A stretch of DNA of 64,000 nt from Priapulus caudatus (taxonomy: Eukaryota; Priapulida; Priapulimorpha; Priapulimorphida; Priapulidae). This document shows, piece by piece, positions 35,760-46,777 of the stretch. Below the pieces are notes generated by a model that was given only the letters and a program-made list of their open reading frames with translations, ran no database searches and was not told the DNA's origin. The stretch's first letter is position 1. Each line of letters opens with the position of its first letter. The position numbers were made by a program, and so were the translations under genes. Where the stretch lies: the NCBI RefSeq assembly GCF_000485595.1, contig NW_014577498.1, positions 94,582 to 158,581 of the forward strand. The letters are read 5' to 3'.

Positions 35760-37940
35760 GTCTGTACGTGTATCGTTTGTAGAGTGAACCTAGTAAATAT
35801 TTACACCAACATATACTAACAATATATTTATATGAACTATAATTGCCTCAGTTGCCAACAATAGCAAATTATAGGCCTACATTTTCACAATTTTGTGGGG
35901 GTGAACTCCCAGACTCCACCCTTATTTGCTTTTATCCGCTAGTAACAACCACTCAATCTATCCAAGTCCGGGATCAGCCACGTATACTGCCTGCATGTTT
36001 TCGTTGGTTTGTGTGAGCATCTAGAAACTATAGTTGTCGACAGGTCGCTTTGTAAAGCCAATTTTGTATTCTGTTAATGGAATATTAATTATATTAATTC
36101 ATATCATTTTCTTTTTATTAAAGTATTGCTTTGTATCCATATAAGAGCGTTATCGTTGTTTCATTGTGTTAAATTAGTTACATTTTTCCTGATGAGTAAT
36201 TCTATACGATAATCTGGCAATGGTGCCCACTGGCTAACCTTACCTACAGGTTAGCGTTTTCCAATCGCTGAAAACATTGAAACGATGATATAGAATTAAG
36301 GTTGTGATATCGCTTGCCGCTAATTAATAATGAAAAAGAGATGGATCTCTTCAGTTCAAAATAAGGCTGAATTTGTCCAGAAATGGCGCGCTAGCGTACG
36401 TGCGTCTCGCTCTTCCCCTGGACCGAAATCGCTCATGTCCGACATATAATACTGTACCGCAACAGTAGCGGCGGCGTATGCGGAAGAACAGTAATACAGC
36501 TTACAACACAAACACATCCTAGTGAAACATGCCATTTTATATTACCGATGAACGCTTGCAGCGCCCTATCTGATAAATCTAGTCGCATTAAGTGTTTATT
36601 CCTAAATCGTATCGGCTTTAAACGAGATTTGAAGTACGATTTCGTTCATTATCACATGACATATAATTAAGACGTCTAAGCAACAATCGATACATGCCAT
36701 GCGCAATGAGTTAAACCTTGGAGTAATCATTCTGACAGTAATCGGCAGAATGATTACTCCAATGTTAAACAGCCTGTAGTACCCAATAACGCAGACCCAA
36801 TAAGTACAGTGGCATAATGGACAGATAGACCGAGAAAACGATACACATAATGCAAGATTAGTCACACCAAAATCGGGGCTATAGTTCGCATAAGGAATGT
36901 AAAAGGTTAACACTGTATGATCAGATAATTTTGCTCAGTAGACAACGTATAGTAGTATATCCCATTATAGGGATCGACTAGCGGCACTGTAATTATAAAT
37001 GTTAAAAAATATTAACCTAACCCCGGGGTATTATTTGCGCACCCTTATTACCAGCAAAACGTGAATAATTTAATGAGGACATTGTCGCGACCTGCTAAGA
37101 TTTCTTCGGTTGCTCGCCAGCTAGGGCAGTTAATGTCACGGATCAACATGCGTCTCACATTGCGGGCTACACTCGCAACAATACTCGTCAAGCAATAGAA
37201 GTTAAAAAAACTACGAACACAAAGAAATGATATTTACTTTTAGCAAACATTTCCACGTTTTTGTAAGAAATTACCCGTTTCTCCACCGGCTAGGTGAACC
37301 GTGTTGTATATCGTGCACTCGCAGTTAAACGACGACGGCTCAAGCATGCTAAGCCGGCGTTCACCTTTTTAGTCGGCGCGTGCTTATTGGAGCATGGCGA
37401 CGGTGTGCAAACTAACCCGCACGGCTGATAGGCCTACTGCTGCCGTTGCTGCCGTAATGCGACTCTATCGCTGGGAAACGCTGCGGAATCTTTCCTAAAT
37501 CGAAAAGCATGACAGGTCGAGGCTGAAAAGAATCGCAAAGGAGTGCGAGGCCAGAGGTCACGCGTGCGTACAAGCTAGGCGTCTCATTGAGCCAACCGCA
37601 CTTGGGCGTTGCTTCAGTCTACGGCGTCAGCTCAACGAGTGTTCTTGCAGGCTCGCAGGGCGGGAACGGACCTAGAAAGGTAGGAAGCTAAAGTTGTTCG
37701 CTGTGTAGTTTACGGCACTGTGCGGGTTATAGACGAGAAGGACACGGAGGTTTCTCTCGATCTTGCACCGCTAGCGTCTTTATACATGTCGGCTAGTTAG
37801 ATGCGACGCGTTGTCTATCATTTTTGAAGTTGAAATGTGGTCCACGGCTTGTGAAGCTTGTGAACTCTATCTTTGCTAGTTTTGTCTTAGTTCTCACACA
37901 TCCATGGATCAATGTGAGATATTGAAGCTGGTAACGTAAA
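35760..37940. other. gene-free interval
   Basis: No supported coding frame. A hairpin lies at 36718-36768 (TTGGAGTAATCATTCTG opposite CAGAATGATTACTCCAA). 37330-37680 is more GC-rich but its short frames have no recognisable protein. Confidence 0.5.
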
Positions 37941-37954
37941 AAATTGTGAGAGCA

Positions 37955-37959
37955 TGCGC

Positions 37960-38001
<42 letters not shown>

Positions 38002-38250
38002 TGTGTGGGCGTATGAGTGGGTGCAAACATGCGTGCGTCTATGTACGTGTGTCCGCGTGTGCGCACGTACTTGCGTGATGCGTGGGTGCGTGCATATAGA
38101 CATGCATGCGTGTGTGCGGGCTTATAAGCATGCATGCGTGTGTGCGTGCATATAAGCATGCATGCGTGTGTGCGTGCATATAAGCATGCATGCGTGTGTG
38201 CGTGCATATAAGCATATACATGCGTGTGTGCATGCGTAGATATGTACGTG
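37955..38250. repeat. (GTGC)n and about 28-base tandem repeat
   Basis: GTGC repeats at 37958-38000, then about four copies of GCATGCATGCGTGTGTGCG followed by TGCATATAA (38100-38215). Confidence 0.9.
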
Positions 38251-38412
38251 CGTGCAGCATCCCTGTGTACATGAGGCCGTGCGTAGGCCTACTGTCATGT
38301 TTTCAGTCTTTTCTACTCCCATGAACAGCGAGTGATGACTATTAACTTATCGGAAGGGGTTCATGATGTAGAGCGCACGCGGTTAAGTTAACACGTTATA
38401 ACCGCAAACTAT

Positions 38413-38712
38413 TTATGTGCTGTCATTTATAGAGAAGTATCTCTCACTCTCTCTGTGTAACCCTTCAGTCTCCTCGGCGACATAGGTCATTTGTGAACTC
38501 CCTCCATGTCGCTCGGTTGGTCGCCCTCCGCTCCATTTCCTCCAGGTGTAGCCCTTCTTCTTCAGTTCCGCCTCCAAGGCTCGCCTCCAGGTTACTTGAG
38601 GCCTTCCTACCCGACGTCTTCCTTGCGGGTTCCAGCTCAGCGCCGTGCGTGTTATGTCGGACGCTTCCTTCCGCAGTGTGTGGCCCACCCAGAGAGAAGA
38701 ATACACCTATAG
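38413..38712 (-). pseudogene. LINE (RTE-like) endonuclease-reverse transcriptase C-terminal fragment
   Basis: The minus-strand frame reads WVGHTLRKEASDITRTALSW, NPQGRRRVGRPQVTWRRALE and AELKKKGYTWRKW. The pair WNPQGRRRxGRPxxTWRR is the conserved C-terminal tail of RTE-type non-LTR retrotransposon polyproteins. Only about 90 residues survive, and the preceding polymerase domain is absent upstream, as expected for a truncated insertion. A 3' end with simple repeats is not clear. Confidence 0.85.
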
Positions 38713-38759
38713 AGAAGCATACGAGACGAAAATACAAATAATCTAACAGTTTTATTTTT

Positions 38760-39590
38760 CACAATAGCATAGAAATTCATTTTGATAACTAGCTTGCATA
38801 GTGGAATAATCATGAGCTTTCATTAACTGATGAATGCTACTTGTCTGAAGTTTTTATTGTAGTCTGTACTTATAGATAATTATACCATGATTAAATGCCA
38901 GGAATTAAAGCCCACGGAACGATTTATTAATACTACTATGACTGGCGATCAAACACCACACAGATAATCCTACACAACAACGTTTCATATTACCGGGAGT
39001 GACATAATATAAATCTGACATCTATATTATCATATACCATCACATGTAAAAATCTTCTCATGTATATGCGTGACATCGGGAGCTAATAATGACAAACAAT
39101 GTCATTATTAGCTCCTGGTGACATCTATGTTATGCCATTCCCGATATTATCATCTGTACCTAAATGTAGTGCATACATAGATTAAAGGTGTATGAAGCTA
39201 TCTACGTGCATAATTTATAATGAAGCAGGAAACGTCGCTAAGTGTTTTTTTTTGCTTTAGCATGATATGGGTAAGTGCACAAGTCGCGAGCATAGAATTG
39301 CGGTTATTTCATGTTACATTAAAGGCGTTTTTAGGCACACTCACAGATAGAGCGTTATTGTAATGTTTTTATTTTCTTATGTGTGGAAAAAAGAATATAA
39401 TTGCGCATGAGTCGGTGCATGACATATAGTTATGCGCAGGGTTGCGTTATTCATTATGCAACATATTAATTATATGCTTCAGACCATTCGTTTACTGCTA
39501 TACCACAAGCTATTCGTGATAATATCATCTCGCGTTAACTGACATAGCGCTAACAAATTTTCTTTAAAATCTTTGATAATTCGTTCAGCT
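38760..39590. other. gene-free interval with one hairpin
   Basis: AT-rich. The only structure seen is GGGAGCTAATAATGACA opposite TGTCATTATTAGCTCC at 39077-39115, related to the hairpin at 13074-13110. Confidence 0.5.
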
Positions 39591-39609
39591 TTTCAATACG
39601 CACAGCGGG

Positions 39610-39915
39610 GGCGAGACAGAGACGAGAGAGGCAGACAGCTAGATAGACAGACAGACAGACAGGCGGACAGACAGGCAGACGGGCAGACGGGCAGACGGAC
39701 AGACGGACAGACGGACGACGGACATACGGACAGACAGGCAGACAGACAAGCAGGCAGGCAATTAGACAGACAATCAGAGAGACAGAGAGACAGAGGGTGA
39801 GAGCTAGAGAGACAGTCACAGAGACAGAGGTAGAAAGTCACAGAGAAATAAAAAGAAGGAGACAGACAGTGAGGAAGAGGTAGATGCAGAGAGAAAGGGG
39901 GAGAGGAGAGAGGGA
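39610..39915. repeat. (GACA)n / (GA)n microsatellite
   Basis: Imperfect GACAGACAGGCA repeats turning into GAGA-rich sequence. Frames through it on both strands are artefacts. Confidence 0.95.
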
Positions 39916-39919
39916 GCTC

Positions 39920-41170
39920 GGCAACGCCTGGTTCTTGTTCGTGTTGTAAACTAGTTTTCGCACGAGCTTACAGAACGGATTATTAGCGATACATATTCGC
40001 ACGAAGCACAAAACTCATTGTTCGTAGAAATCGCACTCGCTACATCCTTCGTCTGCCGTGATATTGTTCTCGACTCCGAGGCGTGAAATAGAAAACCGAC
40101 ACTAAGTAGTGTTTCGCCACTCTATCAGAATTAGGCCACTACACTCTTAGGTTGTGGACGCCGGGGCGGCAACACGTTATTAACTGTTATTATCTGTCAA
40201 AGGGCAATGAGTACTGCTAGACATGCAGAGGCCTGGGAAAGACTCACAAGAATATACGTGAATCGTTTGTCGTGTCAGATTTCTCTATGGACTGAATGAT
40301 GGCTTTTCAATTTTTCTGGTATAGATCGAAGCACAGTAGGTTCACATTTTGCCTGAAAAGTTCATTCCGGGGTAATAAAGCCATAAAATAGTATGAGTGC
40401 GTACGACACGTCGTTAATACTGGCGGAAACGACCATTTGAACTCATGCAAAGCCGTCTTCTTCAAAGATGCGAGACGTGTCTCACGCACACGAACTCGAA
40501 CCTTCTAAAGCTGAGTTCGAAGTTTGAGTAAGGAGTTCTATCGATTTTGCCATCTTAGGTTAAGCTACCTGGTTGTACCAGGTAAGACTGGCGATGTTTA
40601 TCATCGATATCATATATCTTGTCTATTATCTCTCATGCTGCTCCATCTGGTACGTACGCAGGCATTCCCGTACCACATTTTTCAATAATAGAGCAATTCT
40701 GAAAGCCCGCTGGCGAGACTATGTCTCCGAATAGCACTAAAGCATCGGCGGAGTTATCAGCGTTCATCACGGAAGCAAATATATGTGAGCGCGCTCAGCG
40801 ATTGTACGGGATTACGGAGCGTGGGACTAGATAACATCTTCTCGCAAGGTTTTACCGATGCGGAAGAATGGTTTAGCCGACATGGCCGGCTAACTTTGTA
40901 CAGTGACGCATAGAAAAACCAACCACGTGAAAACAAAGCTAACATCCTTTATGGAAATACGCGCGCGCGCCACGTGTATAGATCGTTTCTATATATGTGA
41001 CGCGACAGAGAATGCATTAACTGACCTTGTTTCTTGGCCTCGTACAGGACTCTCTTTACCCATTATTGAGGCAATAGTAAATGTTGTTTTGGCTTGCCAT
41101 TCCTTTGCACATGTTTCTAAAACATTTCAATTGAATAATGACACCGCTAATCACTTTCTATTGATTGTTC
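39920..41170. other. upstream region of the repeat-protein gene
   Basis: No coding exon recognised. A splice acceptor TTCTTTCAG ends at 41176, just before the start codon at 41182, so a 5' untranslated exon may lie in this stretch. Confidence 0.45.
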
Positions 41171-41181
41171 TTTCAGGCAAA

Positions 41182-41440
41182 ATGACTTCTAGAAGAAGAA
41201 TCCTGTTTGTTGGATTCATATCGATTTGCTTGGTACGTAGTTCAGTTATATATTTGAGGGCGTACCAATATGAATAATTTCTTGGTTAATTATTCCACTC
41301 AATGAAACACTGCTAAAAATTACAACTGTATCTCTAATATTAGTATTATTGGCATCGGTAGTCAATTAAGTTATTTGTTGGTATAATTATAATAATAATA
41401 ATAATAATAATACCACTAATAATAATAATAATAATACCAC

Positions 41441-41475
<35 letters not shown>

Positions 41476-44209
41476 TAAGCTTATCTTACATAGACTTCAT
41501 TTAAAGTGCAAAATACGATTCTTATATATACAATGAATCCATGATATGTTTTTCAATTTCCTAGTCCTTCCCATTTTGTTGCTAGCAAGATATTTATCTC
41601 AGCTAAAAAAATAAGCAATATAAAAATTGGAAAACCCGCATTTTATTTTTCATACTGACTACTAATTATTCTTGCAGTTATTCGTAGACTACAGCACAGC
41701 CGCCGATACGAAGCAGACACCTACAGTGGCTCGTAAACCAACCGTGTATCGCCAACCAGTGTCAGCATCGTTCGGCGCCCAACAGCCTTCCACGCAGACC
41801 GACTCTCGCAAGGATTCTACACAGTTAGAAACTGTGCGAGATTTGAACCAGCATGAATCACAGCAATCCCCTACACAGCGTAAATCACAGCAACCGTCTG
41901 TACACGAAAACCAGCAACCGTCATTGCAGCAAGCGTCCCAACAACATGCAGCCCAGTACGGATCTACGCAACATTCAGTACAACACCAGCAACCTTCTGT
42001 ACAGAACGGACCTCAGCAATCTTCAGTACAACACCAACAACCTTCTGTACAGTACGGATCTACGCAACATTCAGTACAATACCAGCAACCTTCTATACAG
42101 AACGGACCTCAGCAATCTTCAGTACAACACCAACAACCTTCTGTACAATACGGATCTACGCAACATTCAGTACAATACCAGCAACCTCCTGTACAGAACG
42201 GACTTCAGCAATCCTCAGGACAATACCCGCAACCTCCTGTGCAGTACGGAACCCAGCAAGCTTCAGTACAATATCAGCAACCTTCTGTGCAGTACGGACC
42301 ACAACAACATGCAGTACAGTATGGACCCCAACAACCAACTCAATATTACGGAGAGGAACAGTATGGCTCTCAGCTGCCTTTCTACCAGGATCCCGGACAG
42401 CAATTTACACGCTTTGTGCAGGCTGGATATCCAGGTGACTATAACATTGACGTGCGGCACGGCTATCCAGATGAGGGGCCCGGATACAAAGACCCAGAAA
42501 TTATTCTCACAGACGCTGAAGGCGGCGGAGACAATAGGAAGAAATTGATCAAAACAAAGTACGGATACCAAGGAGCGTTTACAAACGTTTCACTTAGGAA
42601 GCCTTTGCGGAAACAGACGATCAATAATTCCCCTCGGCCGCCCGGCTACGTCGCTCGTCTCGCACCATACTATGCTGGCGAACCGAATCCGATCTATGTC
42701 GGCGCACAGTACAACAGCCAGTTCCAACCTAGAGATTCCTCCGTCCAACAGCCATTGGAATATTTCCACGAAGGGTTGCGTCCTTTTGATCAGTTTTCTG
42801 GTCAGTCACCACCCTATGGTGATTATGGAGATTATGGCCCTGATCCTTACCCATTACCTCCAGCCCCGATCGCGGATTTCAATCCAGCCACAGTGAATCG
42901 TTTCCCCGGAGAGAGCATATACCCGGAACCACTACAAACCGCCAATCCACAAGGGTTGCCGGGAAAAGCATCACAGCCTTTCAAGGCACGATTTGAGGAG
43001 AAAAAGAGTACAGCTGACGGACAAATTCAGAGCATCAAGTTCGTTCTTACGCACGAGTCTTACAAACAGGATTCGCGCCTGAATAGCACAGCAGCCGGCC
43101 GCCTCTCGCAGGCGCCGCCCGAAACACTAACGAAACGAGAGGAAAACGTACTCAGAAAGGCAATTCATAACTTAAATTCCAAATACGCCAGTGGATATTC
43201 GACGGGACAAAACGCGCATACAAAGGACTCTCAGTTCTACAATCCCGCTCATAGCGTTACGCAGCAGCCACTCCGCGGCGGCACTAGAGGCAACGCATAC
43301 GGCCCGGGCGCAGGAAGCTACGGAGCTGGCGATGAACAAGGGAATACCTATTACGGAGTACCCTACAGCGTAGACCAACAGAATAGTTACGATAACCACC
43401 CAGACGGTAACCCCTACAGCAATTTCGCGTTCAATGACGGTGTGAGATATTTCGATCCGTCAGCTTACAATAGGAACCCGGAGGCGTTCCCCGAGTCGGC
43501 CCGTGTTTATGACAAGGGTCCGGCCGGCGGCGCGACCAGCGATGCCTCAGATATCGTACCCGGAGAATCGTACGAGATTCCTGCCCCTGGTCTAGCCCAA
43601 CCTGCTTATTTTCTCGGTGGTTTTCCTGCCGAGGGCAACCCATTTGCCGCAGCCGCCCGCGGACAGCAACCAACCTACAACTATCCAATATCGCATGGGT
43701 TTTCACTGTCTAGCGATAACCCAGGTGCGGGTAGCAATGCGTACGGCGTGCATGGTGTCCAGCAACAACAACAGCCTTCCCCTCTCGACGACTACGCGGC
43801 GGGAAATCCATACGGTACTGTTGGCACAGACGGACCATTCTACAATACGGAGCATGAACGGTACTACTCCTACATTAACAACCCCGTACCGGGAGGTACA
43901 GACGAGAGCTCAGCGACAGAGGCTGGACTTCGGCATAACGTCGCTCGCTATGTTAATCCTTACCTGGAAAACACGGGCTTCGGATATCCGGCTCTGCCCG
44001 CGACGCTACACGACGCCGTCTATAGGAACCCGTTCGATGAAGATGCCCGCCGCCAGGACGACAAGCGGAAACGCGCGCGTCAGAACGCGAAACGCCGTAA
44101 TCGCAACAAGAATAATCGTCGCAGCAAAACAAGAGCGCAGCCCGACCGGGTGCCAGTACCATCATTCGCACCAAGAAACCTCTATAATATATATCAGGGA
44201 CACGCGTAA
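41182..44209 (+). CDS. secreted Gln/Tyr/Pro/Gly-rich repeat protein, two coding exons, 860 residues
   Basis: Exon 1 (41182-41232) encodes MTSRRRILFVGFISICL and ends at TTG|GTACGT; exon 2 (41678-44209) begins after TTCTTGCAG in phase 0. Together they form a signal peptide. Residues about 85-205 hold roughly seven copies of a 16-residue unit, QQPSVQYG then xxQxSVQY/H, with Tyr and Asn alternating in successive copies. The rest is Tyr/Gly/Pro/Asn-rich with a more ordered patch (IQSIKFVLTHESYKQ to LTKREENVLRKAIHNLNSKY) near 450-500. The C-terminus is strongly basic (RKRARQNAKRRNRNKNNRR) before PSFAPRNLYNIYQGHA. No family is recognised. Composition suggests an extracellular matrix, cuticle, tube or adhesive protein that could be cross-linked through Tyr or Gln, but this is inference. 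The long intact frame with one stop indicates a working gene. Confidence 0.87.
41390..41475. repeat. (AAT)n microsatellite
   Basis: AAT tract with ACC interruptions in the intron of the repeat-protein gene. Confidence 0.95.
41920..42340 (+). repeat. 48-base coding tandem repeat
   Basis: About seven units of CAGCAACCTTCTGTACA-(G/A)-containing 48-base sequence. Odd and even units differ consistently (TACGGATCTACGCAACAT versus AACGGACCTCAGCAATCT), so the higher-order unit is 96 bases. All length changes keep the frame. Confidence 0.9.
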
Positions 44210-44409
44210 CATTAAAATTTGTGTTGCTCGCGCCTACCGTGCCCGCAACTGACCCATAACTATAGTATCGTATATCTGGTAATGTTTTTTTTAACTAAAA
44301 ATGAGACACTCCGCTCTACGAAGACGGTGTGTTACAGACGTAACGTCATTCGAAATTCGTTAACGTTCATAACAAAAGTCGTTCAGAAGTAAAAAGAGAC
44401 GCGCAAAAA

Positions 44410-44783
44410 TCAATTTCTTATATCGGCCAACGCTCTTGTTATTATGGCAGCCACAATCACCACGATGCTAAAAATGCGTGACGGACGATTCACACTTAAA
44501 CGATCATTTACAGAGTCTTCATTGTGTAAATACGACTGATAGATCACCGCACCGGTATGTGCTAGACTCGATAATTCATATCCATGAGCCGGAACATCAG
44601 TAAGCAAGAGTCGCATTAGTTGGTCCAACTCGTTCTCATTCCCTTGTGAATCCCAAGAGGTCGCGTTCGCTATGGTATCACCCTCGCCAACCCACGAACA
44701 GTAAATCGTATAAAATTCCCATCGTAATCTGATTTCTGTTTGGATGGCAAAGTTATGTTTTACGCATTTGTTTCTGTTTTTGC
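44410..44783 (-). CDS. orphan terminal exon candidate with C-terminal hydrophobic segment
   Basis: On the minus strand, CACCTATAG-type acceptor sequence (TTTACCTATAG) at 44784 opens a frame of 124 codons to TGA at 44410; the frame is open even further back, to 44850, with no ATG. It reads KNRNKCVKHNFAIQTEIRLR, WEFYTIYCSWVGEGDTIANA, and later YELSSLAHTGAVIYQSYLHN. The end IFSIVVIVAAIITRALADI is hydrophobic enough for a membrane or GPI-anchor segment, and NAT is a glycosylation site. This suggests the last exon of a surface protein whose other exons were not found. It is tail-to-tail with the repeat-protein gene. Family not recognised, and chance remains possible. Confidence 0.35.
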
Positions 44784-44849
44784 TATAGGTAAATTCACAA
44801 AAATTGCTATAACTATAGTTAAGCAGGATTTCTAGTAGACAATCTTTAT

Positions 44850-45890
44850 TTTATCAATGTATTTCTCTCGCGTAGCGCGTGTGCCATTTATATATAAATA
44901 ATGATGTCAATCTTGAATAATCGTGAATAGCTAGCAGACTAATAGTATTAATTTTAGCTACCTGGACGAAAAGTTATTTATTTTATACATACAGCACCTT
45001 CATAACGTTTAATGATATGATTAGTATTTAATAATTATAGACTTCATTTGTCTCGATAATAAACTGTTTCTATGAATTAAATTCTCTTTTCTTGGCTTTA
45101 TTGATAGCCTATAATTCTATATCGCAATAGCCTGCACATTATGTGCGCCTATAGTAAAATACAAGGAACGCGGCTTTGGAGCTATTTATACGGCAGTGCA
45201 CTACAATTATATTGCGTGTTTCTGAGTTTGTCTTCGTCGTATGTAAAACATCTTTAATCAGTGAATTACTCAGGAATAAAAACGTGTAATTGAAAGATTT
45301 ATAGGTTGATGGAAAAAGCTACTTTTAAAATGATTGTATTTCTCTAAACGGCTTATGCTATTTCCTCGTTATCCAAAACAGTCAGGGCGGCTCAGAGCAC
45401 AAGGACCTGAAACGAAAAAAAGTGTTATATATATAAATAGAAGATACTTCTATTTATATATATAACACTTTTTTTTTTCGTTTTATTCGTTTTTTTCGTT
45501 TTTTTCCTGTGGCTCAGAGCGAAAGTTATATGGCGTCACTGAGCATAGCTGACTTGTTACATATCATATGTATTCTATATACTGTATATTATATATACAC
45601 TACATAGGATATCTATGGCTCTTTACATGATCTTCTAGTAATACGCCCAATCGCCCACACAAGGACGTGTAGCCAGGTTAATTAAGCATACATGAGCATA
45701 ACCGTGCCAGGCACAGGCCCTCGATAATTATGCCATCGGTGTAATTTATCGTAGTATATCATTTTAGCTATATCCGAAGTTTACTATGCCATGCTCGCAA
45801 TTCGTTTTAAAATTAGTGCTAATTGTAATTACCTACAATATGACTTGTACAAACCCACAAACCAACACTCAAACACACGCCGGTGAAAAC
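44850..45890. other. gene-free interval with hairpin
   Basis: AT-rich. An AAAAAAAGTGTTATATATAT hairpin with its complement lies at 45416-45480. No coding frame supported. Confidence 0.5.
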
Positions 45891-45892
45891 AT

Positions 45893-46084
45893 GCACCCGG
45901 CAGTTAGATGCGATATGATATGACTACTAGGCACCTAAAAATAAAAATAAAACCCTAACCCTAACCCTAACCTAACCTAAACCCTAAACCTAACCTAAAC
46001 TCTAACCCTAACCCTAAAAAAATTTAATTAAATTAAATTAAAGTGCCTAGTAGTCATATCATATCGCATCTAACTGCCGGTTGC
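45893..46084. mobile_element. 192-base inverted-repeat element with CCCTAA-repeat core
   Basis: Terminal repeats of about 42 bases, GCACCCGGCAGTTAGATGCG onward and its reverse complement, with one mismatch. The core is about ten CCCTAA/CCTAA units followed by an AATTAAATTA stretch. The element is flanked by direct TGAAAACAT copies (45884-45892 and 46085-46093). A 9-base duplication fits Mutator-like elements. It is non-autonomous. Confidence 0.9.
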
Positions 46085-46093
46085 TGAAAACAT

Positions 46094-46777
46094 AACCTCC
46101 GCCAAGCCCCTGGCGGAGGTAATTCTTGTACATAGGCATATTGCACTACCCGTAGATGGCGCGCGTGCATAATTAATATCCTTACATGTAAGCTGTCCAC
46201 ACAGACGGACTCCATAAGTTCCTGCAGCGAACTCAACCAGTTGAAGTAACGACGCGTAGAGTCAGTCTATGTATCACCTGTTCAAAGTCAGCGTCAAGCA
46301 AAGATTTGGCGTCAAGCCATACACGATCGAAGCGCTTACGTGTGGCTGTGCAGTGTTATATGGACAGGTAATTGAGATATTGCTGAGATATTGCTGAATC
46401 ACGGGTACGAACAAATAATAAAACGATTTAGTGTATCACAGGTCATCCGGCGGGTGGATTAGCTTGCTGTGGTCGCACGTGAACGACGACGACTTATCGT
46501 GTAATACAATCGACGAATCGTAACAATGTAATAGTAATACTAATACATTGATGATGGTATTAGATACTGCTACTAAGTACTATTCTAGTAATACCACAGT
46601 GTACTACTACATACAGTACAGTGGACACTGGCTACAAGTTACCTTCTCGCCCCTCGCTACGTGACATGAAACAGCTAGTCCTAGAACCTGGAAGGGCCAA
46701 GTAGACACATGAAAGCTCTTAACAACTGAATAAAGCACTGCTCGCCTCTGTACAAACTACATCTCGATCGACAGAGA
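46094..46777. other. upstream region of the BK beta-subunit gene
   Basis: Contains a small hairpin CCTCCGCCA-GCCCCTGGCGGAGG (46096-46120). No coding exon; promoter elements are not clear. Confidence 0.4.

Noticed and set aside
37389-37500. Short ORF beginning MATVCKLTRTADR, considered as a first exon
   Set aside because: Ends after about 34 codons without a convincing donor or partner exon.
39550-39841. Cys/Leu/Ser-rich frames on the minus strand
   Set aside because: Translation of a GACA microsatellite.
40903-41277. 124-codon frame containing the repeat-protein start
   Set aside because: Only its last part (from 41182) makes sense: the upstream part has no signal or homology, and an acceptor (TTCTTTCAG) precedes the inner ATG.
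43617-44252. 211-codon frame overlapping the end of the repeat-protein gene
   Set aside because: Out of frame with the well-supported gene and has no protein-like features; a shadow of codon bias.
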